Shown piece by piece: positions 18,327-26,555 of a DNA stretch of 64,000 nucleotides. The translations under genes and the position numbers were made by a program. Below the pieces are notes generated by a model. The model worked only from the letters and a program-made list of their open reading frames with translations, ran no database searches and was not told where the DNA came from. Every line of letters begins with the position of its first letter. Position 1 is the stretch's first letter. The stretch comes from Zooshikella harenae (GTDB taxonomy: Bacteria > Pseudomonadota > Gammaproteobacteria > Pseudomonadales > Zooshikellaceae): contig NZ_JAGSOY010000025.1 of NCBI RefSeq assembly GCF_018837975.1, positions 1-64,000 of the forward strand, in the 5' to 3' direction.

Positions 18327-18354
18327 GATGAGTTAGTAAAAATACTGACTCATC
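18327..18354 (+). terminator. Hairpin downstream of alaS
   Basis: Inverted repeat GATGAGTTAGTA / TACTGACTCATC (11 of 12 pairs, 4-base loop) begins 25 bases after the alaS stop. The T run after it is poor, so termination efficiency is uncertain. Confidence 0.55.
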
Positions 18355-18519
18355 AGTTTGCAAGCGCAAGCAAATAATGTTTAATTATTGCTCTTTTTTG
18401 TAACGCAGCCTAGTTAGCTCATATTGGGATCTAACGAATCACATATCGATTGCATACGGATCGTTCGTATGATGAATGTGGAGCAGCTGTATCATAGCAT
18501 CAGTGGCAGCAAGTGGAAT

Positions 18520-19755
18520 ATGGCACTAATAGTACAGAAGTTTGGTGGGACTTCAGTTGGCTCCTTGGAGCGCATCCAAGCAGTAGCGGACAAAATAAAG
18601 AAGTTCAGGGATAAGGGCGATGATGTAGTCGTAGTGGTTTCAGCCATGAGTGGTGAAACCAATCGGCTAATTGATATGGCCAAGCAAATGCAAGTTAAAC
18701 CTACCGCTCGGGAGCTAGATGTGCTGCTCTCAACAGGGGAGATGGTCACCATCTCTTTGCTTGCTATGGCACTTAATGAGCGTGGTTGTCCAGCATGTTC
18801 TTATACGGGCGGGCAGGTAGCTATTAAGACCAATAATGCTCATAACAAAGCGCGTATTGAACATATTGATGTTGAGAATGTTCAAACAGACCTGAATGCT
18901 GGACGGGTCATTGTGGTTGCAGGTTTTCAGGGCATTGATGCTCAAGGAGCTATTACTACATTAGGCCGAGGTGGCTCTGATACTACCGCTGTTGCTTTGG
19001 CTGCAGCACTGAAAGCGGATGAATGTCAAATCTATACTGATGTTGATGGTGTTTACACTACTGATCCCCGTGTTGTGGATAATGCTCGGCGCCTCCCTAA
19101 AATTACCTTTGAAGAAATGCTGGAGATGGCCAGTCTGGGCTCAAAGGTGCTACAGATTCGATCTGTAGAGTTTGCTGGGAAATATAATGTTCCCCTCCGA
19201 GTACTGCACAGTTTTCAAGAAGGCCCTGGCACACTAATCACTTACGAGGAAAACGACTCAATGGAGCAACCATTAATTTCCGGTATTGCTTTTAATCGAG
19301 ATGAAGCGAAATTAACAGTAAAAGGTGTTTCTGATACACCAGGTGTTGCGTATCAAATTCTGGGGCCCATTTCTGCTGCCAATATAGAAGTAGATATGAT
19401 TATTCAGAATGTCTCTGACGATAAGACAACAGATTTTACCTTTACTGTTCATCGAAACGATTATCAACAAGCATTGGAAATTTTGGAAAAAACCGCTGCC
19501 GAGTTAGATGCTCGAGAAGTTGAAGGTGACAATAAAATTGCCAAAGTTTCTATTGTTGGCGTTGGAATGCGTTCTCACGCAGGGGTTGCTTCCACAATGT
19601 TCGAAGCTTTGGCTAAAGAGGGCATTAATATACAAGTGATTTCAACCTCAGAAATAAAGGTCTCAGTGGTAATTGCTGAAAAGTACCTTGAGCTGGCGGT
19701 ACGAGCTTTGCATTCAACTTTTGAACTGGATCAAGTGCCCGGTGATGAGGAATGA
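18520..19755 (+). CDS. lysC: Aspartate kinase
   Basis: A 411-residue monofunctional aspartokinase, the length seen in Pseudomonas. It phosphorylates aspartate, the first step toward lysine, threonine and methionine. VQKFGGTSVGSLERI is the kinase start, VVSAMSGETNRL and GRGGSDTTAVALAAAL are active-site motifs, and two C-terminal ACT domains (from about residue 265) give feedback control by lysine/threonine. An in-frame extension to 18424 is rejected because the conserved N-terminus starts at MALIVQKF. The frame contains an internal start region in similar enzymes giving a small beta subunit; I did not see a decisive site here. Confidence 0.95.
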   Translation: MALIVQKFGGTSVGSLERIQAVADKIKKFRDKGDDVVVVVSAMSGETNRLIDMAKQMQVKPTARELDVLLSTGEMVTISLLAMALNERGCPACSYTGGQVAIKTNNAHNKARIEHIDVENVQTDLNAGRVIVVAGFQGIDAQGAITTLGRGGSDTTAVALAAALKADECQIYTDVDGVYTTDPRVVDNARRLPKITFEEMLEMASLGSKVLQIRSVEFAGKYNVPLRVLHSFQEGPGTLITYEENDSMEQPLISGIAFNRDEAKLTVKGVSDTPGVAYQILGPISAANIEVDMIIQNVSDDKTTDFTFTVHRNDYQQALEILEKTAAELDAREVEGDNKIAKVSIVGVGMRSHAGVASTMFEALAKEGINIQVISTSEIKVSVVIAEKYLELAVRALHSTFELDQVPGDEE

Positions 19756-20019
19756 AGGCTGTAAGTGTTTAGTGAAAATACGCATAGAATCAGTTTACCC
19801 AGTAGTTACACTATTACGATAATCAAAAGTAACTATTTTTAAGCTTTTTATGCGTTGTGGTTAGCGATTTAACTGCAAATTTGCTTAACTTTTTGATAAT
19901 GGGTTGTTAGGCGTTTTTTAGGGATCACGGACAACACTATCGGATATGCACTGGCTTTATATTAGCATATCTAGACTTGATGGATTTGTTGCTGGATCTC
20001 TCTATTTAAGGAGATAGTA

Positions 20020-20214
20020 ATGCTGATTTTAACTCGCCGAGTAGGTGAAACTTTAATGGTTGGTGATGACGTTACAGTGACAGTCCTGGGCGTTAAAGGT
20101 AATCAGGTGCGGATTGGCGTAAATGCACCTAAAGAAGTTGCGGTTCACCGTGAAGAGATCTATCAACGGATTCAAAAGGAAAAAGAAGAAAAATTAAACA
20201 GCGTAAATACTTAA
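20020..20214 (+). CDS. csrA: Carbon storage regulator CsrA/RsmA
   Basis: A 64-residue CsrA. It binds GGA motifs in mRNA leaders as a dimer and controls carbon storage, motility and virulence-type traits. The sequence [17 protein letters not shown] and the RNA-binding [12 protein letters not shown] stretch are near-invariant. AAGGAG before the start codon includes a GGA, so self-control is possible. It lies between lysC and tRNA-Ser as in many gammaproteobacteria. The stop codon is the first part of a strong hairpin. Confidence 0.97.
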
Positions 20215-20237
20215 GTACTTTTTTTAAAAAAGTACTT
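20213..20237 (+). terminator. csrA terminator
   Basis: A perfect 12-bp palindromic stem (AAGTACTTTTTT / AAAAAAGTACTT) with a single central T overlaps the csrA stop codon. Confidence 0.75.
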
Positions 20238-20263
20238 GGAATTTCGCGCGAATCTGTTACTAT
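20236..20263 (+). promoter_or_regulatory. Promoter of tRNA-Ser
   Basis: TTGGAA at 20236-20241, 16-base spacer, TACTAT at 20258-20263, then a GC-rich discriminator (CGCGCG) typical of growth-rate-controlled stable RNA genes. Confidence 0.65.
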
Positions 20264-20277
20264 TTCGCGCGTCTTCC

Positions 20278-20368
20278 GGAGAGATGGCCGAGTGGCTGAA
20301 GGCGCTCCCCTGCTAAGGGAGTATACGTTAATCGCGTATCGAGGGTTCGAATCCCTCTCTCTCCGCCA
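20278..20368 (+). tRNA. tRNA-Ser (GCT)
   Basis: A 91-nt class II tRNA. Acceptor GGAGAGA pairs with TCTCTCC, the anticodon loop CTGCTAA gives anticodon GCT, the long variable arm is present, the T loop is GTTCGAATC, and CCA is encoded at 20366-20368. Confidence 0.97.
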
Positions 20369-20494
20369 GATTCGGTTGAAGTAATTATTATAGTGTTATA
20401 GAGGTTAGCTTAGTAAAAATTAAGGTAACCAATTACCGGCCAGTTAGGTAAATTTAGTTTAAGTATTATCTTCTAAAGCTTAAGCAAAAATAGA

Positions 20495-20523
20495 TTGACC
20501 TAATCAAAGTAAATCACTATATT
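20495..20523 (+). promoter_or_regulatory. Promoter of first tRNA-Arg
   Basis: TTGACC at 20495-20500, 17-base spacer, TATATT at 20518-20523, 21 bases before the tRNA 5' end. Confidence 0.75.
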
Positions 20524-20544
20524 ACGCAACCCGAAAGCAGACGG

Positions 20545-20621
20545 GCGTCCGTAGCTCAGCTGGATAGAGTACCTGGCTACGAACCAGGCGGTCGGAGGTT
20601 CGAATCCTCCCGGACGCGCCA
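20545..20621 (+). tRNA. tRNA-Arg (ACG)
   Basis: A 77-nt tRNA with acceptor GCGTCCG / CGGACGC, anticodon stem CCTGG / CCAGG, loop CTACGAA (anticodon ACG, read as ICG), and encoded CCA. Identical to the copy at 20786-20862. Confidence 0.97.
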
Positions 20622-20628
20622 TATTAAA

Positions 20629-20657
20629 AAAACCTGCTAAAATAAGCAGGTTTTTTT
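20629..20657 (+). terminator. Terminator of first tRNA-Arg
   Basis: Stem AAACCTGCT / AGCAGGTTT with a short AT loop, followed by seven T. Confidence 0.9.
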
Positions 20658-20740
20658 GTGAATGCTTTTGATGGTTCTGGACTTTATTTTTAGTTGGCTG
20701 TTAATAAGTGAGTTAACTAACTGAAAATAAACAGTTTAAG

Positions 20741-20769
20741 TTGACTAAAAGGTTCAAAATCATTATAGT
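20741..20769 (+). promoter_or_regulatory. Promoter of second tRNA-Arg
   Basis: TTGACT at 20741-20746, 17-base spacer, TATAGT at 20764-20769. Confidence 0.75.
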
Positions 20770-20785
20770 TTAGACACTCAAGTAC

Positions 20786-20862
20786 GCGTCCGTAGCTCAG
20801 CTGGATAGAGTACCTGGCTACGAACCAGGCGGTCGGAGGTTCGAATCCTCCCGGACGCGCCA
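20786..20862 (+). tRNA. tRNA-Arg (ACG), second copy
   Basis: Same 77-nt sequence as the copy 241 bases upstream, with its own promoter and terminator. The flanks differ, so the two are separate transcription units. Confidence 0.97.
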
Positions 20863-20868
20863 TATCAA

Positions 20869-20897
20869 AAAGCCACCCAATAATGGGTGGCTTTTTT
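20869..20897 (+). terminator. Terminator of second tRNA-Arg
   Basis: Stem AAAGCCACCC / GGGTGGCTTT with loop AATAAT and a seven-T tail. Confidence 0.9.
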
Positions 20898-21630
20898 TAT
20901 GTGTTGTATTTTTTTACGACACTTGTCTCTATTAATAGCCATGCTTTTGGTGTGAACAAGTCCCCTCAGAACAGCAATAAGTTCTAAAAACTACACTACT
21001 TGTACCGTCCTTCTTGTTAACCATTTTTAAAGTGTCAAAATTAAAAGTGGTGACCTAACTTATTGAGTTAGTTGATATTTGTTGTTCATATTATAGTTTT
21101 GATTAAAAAACGCTCAATTTGTAGTAAGTGCTATAACTATCTGCATTCGAGCTGTTTAATCAGGTATTATTCACAAAGTTATCCACAGTTTTTGTGGGTA
21201 ACCTTTTGTTGATCAGTGAGTAACAATTGTCAGTGATTTTAACAATCAAGTTTGTTAGGTTGTGAACTTTAGTGCTTCATGGAAAAGCCTTTAAAAATAG
21301 TATATGGAAGAAAAATTTTGTACGAGGTTAAAACAACTTATTTTTAAAAAAATTTTATTTAAAATGTCAATATTTATTATTTTTTTGTCGCAAAAAATAA
21401 TGACTTTCAACAGATTTATTCACAGGCTTCATATTGCTCTGTCAAGCTGTGAATAGAAAGTTGATTCAAACATTTGTTTTATGTTAGAGGTAAAACAGTA
21501 CTTATTGGTTTTTTAGGTTTATTTGATAAAAATCTGAGGGCTGGTGCTAGCGGCGATTGAACGTGCCAGCAACCAGGGAGGAAGTTAAATCAAAAGTACA
21601 TAACTCAATGTATGTTCTTTTTGAGCATAC
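20898..21630. other. 733-bp gene-free AT-rich region with DnaA boxes
   Basis: No ORF is convincing. Two perfect DnaA boxes TTATTCACA (21167-21175, 21416-21424), one TTATCCACA (21179-21187), a near match in reverse (21193-21201, TGTGGGTAA) and another near match (21448-21456) surround a very AT-rich stretch (about 21330-21415). This could be a replication origin, a DnaA-titrating site or a DnaA-controlled region. An imperfect hairpin near 21540-21577 follows. Confidence 0.55.
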
Positions 21631-24453
21631 TTAAGAGGGTGCGAGATCACTTTCGTGGGTTTTTGGTATTAACGCGATCCAATTTTCAGGTCTAACCACT
21701 AATGCTTGTTGACGTTTAACGCCACTGTGTGCTTTTACAACATCAATACCATAATGGGCCAAGTCAACAACATAGACAGATGTCAGTAGTGGGGTAAATC
21801 CAAGTGCACGAGCACTATCAAGTAACTCGCGTGCATTGGCGGCATCAACACTTGCAATTTCATCAATGGTAAACAATAAACGTTGTTGTTGTGCTTGGAG
21901 GTTTTCACTCATCATGTGGCGAATAAGGTACATCAATGTTAAGAGCTTCAGTGTACTGCGAGTACCCGTTGAGCCAGCATCGTCGATTTTGTCATAGCGT
22001 TTAATCTCACCTTGTTGGTCCTCTACTTCAAACGCCACAGTAAACAAATCACCTAAACTTAATGAGGTATGGATGCGTGTAGCAATGATTTCTGCTGAGT
22101 TCATTGCCCGTTCTTCATCAATTTCTACGGGATCAAAATTAAGTAAGTGATTTTGTCCCTCTTCAATCAGGTGACCTGTTTCGACGATATATTTAATCGC
22201 ATTAAATACTTCTTCTACCGGCTGAAGCAGAATCCGAAATTGTTTTAAATTGGATACCGTACGCTGGGCAATCGATTTATTAAACTGGGTTATTTCTCGC
22301 TCTAAACGGAGGTAGTCACTGAGAAAATCATTAAGCACACTACTCAATTGTAAAATAGCGCTTTTCTTGTACTGGCTTAACATTGTTTCTGTTTCAGGGA
22401 GTGCTTCCCAAGCTTCTAAAATATAGTGGCAGGATGTCATTAAATCAGGGCACTGCTCTGCCGCACGATAGCCTTTATCGCGAATATCCCTATAGATCAG
22501 CTCCATTTGAGTTGTTGTTTCTTGAGCCTGGCGCCAGTGACGTTGATATGTTTTTATTTTATCAAGGAGGGGCATTGAAGAATAATCAACATCAATTTGA
22601 CCATTGTTTGGCCAGCCAATAGAGGGAGGCTGTAACAGACCATATAATTCGTCTACTTGTTTACGTTCTGTGAGTAATTTACTGTGAGTTTCTACGGTCT
22701 CACGATGATTCGCGGCCAGGTTCTCTTGCTGAAGACGAAACGTATTGATTTCTTCCGCTGTATTTTTTATGGAGGTTTTGATTTCCACAAGGCTGGATTG
22801 CCAGGTGTCAAACTCAGGTAAACTGGCTTGATAGCGATTAAATGCCTCTAATTCGCGTTCTTTTTGTTGTATTTGACGATTAGTTTCTTTTAACTCGCTG
22901 CGAATATCAGACTCATCGAGTAAAGCATTTAAACGTTGATCGAGTTCTTCAAGCTTTATCAGTTCTTCTTGTAACTCCGCTTCGAGAGCTTGTTTATCAA
23001 TTGTTAATTGCTGGTGAGGAGCAGTTAACTGGTTGAAGTCTATCTCTATCCCATGAGCTTGATAGATCCCTTTCTCGTTAATATCGCTAATAATGTCAGT
23101 TAATAGTGCTTGAATAGCTTCATCAGAAATAATTTTAATGGCTGAATCATCATCATTAATCGGCAGTCGAAGTAGATCATCACTAATGATTTTAACGAGA
23201 TGTAAAGCTTTTTCAGGAGGAAGTGTAGACGTTATATAATTATAAAAGGTTTCATTGGCGGCCAGCGTTTGCTCCAGTTTGCGGACCATTTTTTCCTGAG
23301 CCAGCATCTGTCGACGCAAACTGGCTTCTGTTCCTCCTAAAGAGGCAACACCAAGTTGGTTATTAAGCTTTATTTGACGTGTTTTTAGTGTATCAATTTC
23401 TGTGTTTAGCTGCTCTGGGTTATAGAGCTCCAGGTTATTGAATTGTTCAGCTTCTCGCTGATGACGTCGAATATTTTCTTCTAATATTGCTTCTTGACGT
23501 AAAAAGTTATCATGCGCTTTACGTGCTTGATCCTCTTGTATTTTAAAGTGATTCGACTGTTTTTGGGCATCAGCCAGTTGTAATTCAAGACGACTTATGT
23601 CTTCGTCTACGGCTGATTTCCAGAGGGTATATTCACTGTTTATTGCGCCTTCAAGTCCAAATACAACAGCAGTGGCTTTATCTCGTTGATAGCATTTAGT
23701 GCTGAGCGCTTCAATTTGTTCTGAAGAGGCTTTTAAGGCATCGTATTCTTTTTTAAGTCGATAATATTCGGCAAATACTTCTTCTTTTTTCTGCTGAAAA
23801 TTAAGAGAAGTATGGTTCATATCAGTAGAGGATAATTTATGAGAGAACACGTCCAAAATAGATTGTTTTATCATTGAGGCATTGATTTCAGACTGTGTAA
23901 TTAAGCTAACAAAGAGACTTTTGAAAACCTGATAACGGCGACTTCCACCCACAGGCACTAAGTCTAATGAGAAACCACACTTGCTTTGTCCACCACTAAT
24001 TAAACTTTCTACTTCTTGGGGATCCAGCGTTATGACTTTTAAACCAGACTGGCCAAGACGTTTTTTGACATCACTAAAGGTCAGGGCGCGTTGCTCTGAA
24101 AAATAAGTACTCGTATCAAGCTGACCTGGATAAATAAAATGTTGGTAACGAAAACCACTGGCAGGACCTTTGCCGGCAATACCTAATACATAATTACCAT
24201 GAATCGTTGATATTTCACTTAGAATAAAACTGGCTTCATGAGGAAAATAAAACTTTCGGGTTGCTTCTTTACTATACTTTTCAAAGCGACTTCCCACCAT
24301 GGAAGGCAGAAAGAAAAATTGTAGGGCATTAATGGCTGTCGATTTACCACGGTTATTTGAGCCAAAAAATGAAACACTCTCATAAAGAGGAATTTCACCG
24401 AACGCATAGGTTCCAGAATTAATCATGACCAGCTTTTGCATACCATACTGCAT
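21631..24453 (-). CDS. mksB: Condensin subunit MksB (SMC/MukB-like ATPase)
   Basis: A 940-residue SMC-type ATPase, near the 943 residues of Pseudomonas MksB. The Walker A loop is FFGSNNRGKSTAINALQFFF near residue 35, long coiled coils run from about 230 to 370 and 490 to 640 around a hinge, and the C-terminal ATPase part has the signature-like DAGSTGTRSTLKLL and the Walker B LLFTIDEIASVDAAN. MksB compacts and segregates chromosomes with MksF (kleisin) and MksE. It is last in the mksF-mksE-mksB operon, 6 bases after mksE. No mksG/JetD toprim gene follows, so this is the housekeeping type, not the Wadjet anti-plasmid system. Confidence 0.88.
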   Translation of the reverse strand: MQYGMQKLVMINSGTYAFGEIPLYESVSFFGSNNRGKSTAINALQFFFLPSMVGSRFEKYSKEATRKFYFPHEASFILSEISTIHGNYVLGIAGKGPASGFRYQHFIYPGQLDTSTYFSEQRALTFSDVKKRLGQSGLKVITLDPQEVESLISGGQSKCGFSLDLVPVGGSRRYQVFKSLFVSLITQSEINASMIKQSILDVFSHKLSSTDMNHTSLNFQQKKEEVFAEYYRLKKEYDALKASSEQIEALSTKCYQRDKATAVVFGLEGAINSEYTLWKSAVDEDISRLELQLADAQKQSNHFKIQEDQARKAHDNFLRQEAILEENIRRHQREAEQFNNLELYNPEQLNTEIDTLKTRQIKLNNQLGVASLGGTEASLRRQMLAQEKMVRKLEQTLAANETFYNYITSTLPPEKALHLVKIISDDLLRLPINDDDSAIKIISDEAIQALLTDIISDINEKGIYQAHGIEIDFNQLTAPHQQLTIDKQALEAELQEELIKLEELDQRLNALLDESDIRSELKETNRQIQQKERELEAFNRYQASLPEFDTWQSSLVEIKTSIKNTAEEINTFRLQQENLAANHRETVETHSKLLTERKQVDELYGLLQPPSIGWPNNGQIDVDYSSMPLLDKIKTYQRHWRQAQETTTQMELIYRDIRDKGYRAAEQCPDLMTSCHYILEAWEALPETETMLSQYKKSAILQLSSVLNDFLSDYLRLEREITQFNKSIAQRTVSNLKQFRILLQPVEEVFNAIKYIVETGHLIEEGQNHLLNFDPVEIDEERAMNSAEIIATRIHTSLSLGDLFTVAFEVEDQQGEIKRYDKIDDAGSTGTRSTLKLLTLMYLIRHMMSENLQAQQQRLLFTIDEIASVDAANARELLDSARALGFTPLLTSVYVVDLAHYGIDVVKAHSGVKRQQALVVRPENWIALIPKTHESDLAPS

Positions 24454-24459
24454 ATTAAC

Positions 24460-25110
24460 TTAGTCCTCTTCGCTCGCGGTCATTTTGTTATCAGAGAGTT
24501 GTTCAGTTGTTTCCACTGAAGGCTCAGGGTGTTTGTCTATCATTTGCTGGTTGGCAATCGCTTCTGTGGCGGCAAGAAAACGCTCAATGGGTTTGCAGAA
24601 TTTAACGTGAGTATCATTAATAATTTGGCAAAACCCTCGTTTACTCATCCATTCCAGTAAGTTGGTGAGGTCTTGTGGTGATGCCATATCGGCTTGGGTA
24701 TATAGGTCTTTAAAGCTTTCTTGGGTCTTTTCAAATAAACTTAATTCAATTTGTTGCTCTTGAATCATTGATGAAGGATCAAAGTTATTATCTTGTAAAT
24801 AGTCGACCAGCGTAAAAATCATTAAGGCGATTTTTCTGGACGTTGACATACTATTAGAGGTGACACTATCTGGATAGCGAAAATAAAAGAAGCCTTCTGT
24901 GTTATACACTAATTCATAACCTAATAGGTTAAATAAGACTTCATAGCTTGCTGCGTGTTTTTCTAATTCTTTATATAACGCATAATGCTCAAGGGCATCG
25001 ACAGCTATGTGTACACCTTCTCTTAGTTTTGTGTATATCAGCTTAGCATTGGGTAATTGTTTACAGAGCTGATCATCAATTACAAGTGGGGCAGGTGTAA
25101 TATCATTCAT
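24460..25110 (-). CDS. mksE: Condensin subunit MksE
   Basis: A 216-residue winged-helix (KITE-type) condensin subunit. The core shows LIYTKLREGVHI, then ALYKELEKHAASYEVLFNLLGYEL, then FFYFRYPDS, typical of MksE/MukE relatives. It bridges MksF and MksB. The start is placed at ATG 25110 because it overlaps the mksF stop by 8 bases (translational coupling) and the preceding in-frame codons up to 25185 fall inside mksF. The acidic C-terminus is rich in Glu/Ser. Confidence 0.83.
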   Translation of the reverse strand: MNDITPAPLVIDDQLCKQLPNAKLIYTKLREGVHIAVDALEHYALYKELEKHAASYEVLFNLLGYELVYNTEGFFYFRYPDSVTSNSMSTSRKIALMIFTLVDYLQDNNFDPSSMIQEQQIELSLFEKTQESFKDLYTQADMASPQDLTNLLEWMSKRGFCQIINDTHVKFCKPIERFLAATEAIANQQMIDKHPEPSVETTEQLSDNKMTASEED

Positions 25111-26272
25111 GAGAGCTGTGTTCCAAACTGCGGCATTGCATAAGAATATGGTGAGTTTTGGTTTCGTATTGGTTTTGTTGACCAAGATTTATGCTGAATT
25201 GTTCTGACTCATTGGTTAAGCGTATAAGGTACTCCAGTGCCAGTCGTGTATCTAACTCAGGGAAATGAGTTAACAACCAAGTCATACAGTCATCGATAGG
25301 GGCATCGGTAATGGCTTTTTCTTGTATTTGTTTAAAGGTAATAGGTATTTGGGTTTGACTATTGTCATGTGGTATTTCGGGTATATCAACAGCAGGTGCT
25401 TCAAATGTTGTTAACTGTGACAAATAAGCGAAAATGCTATGGTCGCTTTCCATTATCGAGGGACGATTTCGGCCAATAAGCGCAACCTGGTTAGGGGTTG
25501 TGGCATATTTAAACTTATGTTGGCGTATTTCTGCAATCGCCATTGAAGCGCCACGCGCTAATATAGAATTACGGCGTTGACGACGATAAATGGGTTCTAG
25601 TAGGCGTTGGCAACGGGCAATGCTGAATCGCAAACCTGAACGAAGATCCAGTAAACGATAATGTAGTTTTTGTAATTGGCGTAAGTGTTGGCACCCCATC
25701 ATTAGCTGAACATCGTCCATGTATTGTAACAGTAGTGTTTCTGTTTGTTTTAAAGCTTGTTCATAGTCGCCTTGGGTATCTAACATTTCTGTGCTGGGTT
25801 GAATATAGTGTTCCCAGGCATCCAGGGCTTGAGCGTAGCGGCCTTTTAGAGACTGGTTTTCCGTTGAGGCATTTTTTGTGGTTTCAATGATACGCATAAT
25901 AGCTTGTTCATTACGCTGTAGCTGACGGTGAACACCACGAAAACGACGATCTAACTGACTGATATAACGTTGCACCAGTTGGGTATCTTGAAAGGAAAAG
26001 CTGTGGCCAAGATTACGGGTAAGCCGTGTGATTTCATGAATTTCTGCTTTCAATGTTGCCGCTAACGCAAGTTGCTCCTGGTCTGTGAGTAACTCAATCA
26101 TGTCCAGTATATAAGGGTTGAGATCAAGTAAATGCTCAGCTCTGGGAACGGGTAATAAGACTTCGCGTTGCAATAGTTCAGTCAGTAAGGGTTGTAGATT
26201 GTCATGCTGTTCCCAGTCATCTGTAGCGATACTTCGCGCTACATCCATAAATTCGTGTGTATTGAAACTCAT
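25103..26272 (-). CDS. mksF: Condensin kleisin subunit MksF
   Basis: A 389-residue, mostly helical, highly polar protein first in the condensin operon. The middle has long amphipathic helices (LDRRFRGVHRQLQRNEQ, QLQKLHYRLLDLRSGL), matching MukF/MksF kleisins that link the two ATPase heads. Identification rests on order and gene neighbours as well as sequence. ATG 26272 (SFNTHEFMDVARS) is chosen; an in-frame GTG at 26353 would add 27 less likely residues. Neither has a clear ribosome site. Confidence 0.78.
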   Translation of the reverse strand: MSFNTHEFMDVARSIATDDWEQHDNLQPLLTELLQREVLLPVPRAEHLLDLNPYILDMIELLTDQEQLALAATLKAEIHEITRLTRNLGHSFSFQDTQLVQRYISQLDRRFRGVHRQLQRNEQAIMRIIETTKNASTENQSLKGRYAQALDAWEHYIQPSTEMLDTQGDYEQALKQTETLLLQYMDDVQLMMGCQHLRQLQKLHYRLLDLRSGLRFSIARCQRLLEPIYRRQRRNSILARGASMAIAEIRQHKFKYATTPNQVALIGRNRPSIMESDHSIFAYLSQLTTFEAPAVDIPEIPHDNSQTQIPITFKQIQEKAITDAPIDDCMTWLLTHFPELDTRLALEYLIRLTNESEQFSINLGQQNQYETKTHHILMQCRSLEHSSHE

Positions 26273-26555
26273 CGAACCAAAACGCTGATGTAAGGTGATG
26301 ACCAAATCAATATGTCTCAGTAAATATTTCAAAAAATTCTTGACATAAAGCACTAGAAACTTGCCCCTACAGGTGAATCAAGAGGACATAATTTAGCAAA
26401 AATAGTGCGATGACAGTATAGGTAAGTGAGTCACTTCGATGAAAAATTATACAAACTGAAGTCTTTCACTATACTTCAGTAAGAGTGATAACCTTTGGAG
26501 AAATGAAGGTTAATCTGCTTTTTCAGATAAGCACTTCTGCTCGACAGGAAGTTGT

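Noticed and set aside
21631..26272. Wadjet (JetABCD) anti-plasmid system
   Set aside because: Only the three condensin genes are present; the toprim nuclease gene jetD/mksG is missing on both sides, so this is the housekeeping MksBEF type.
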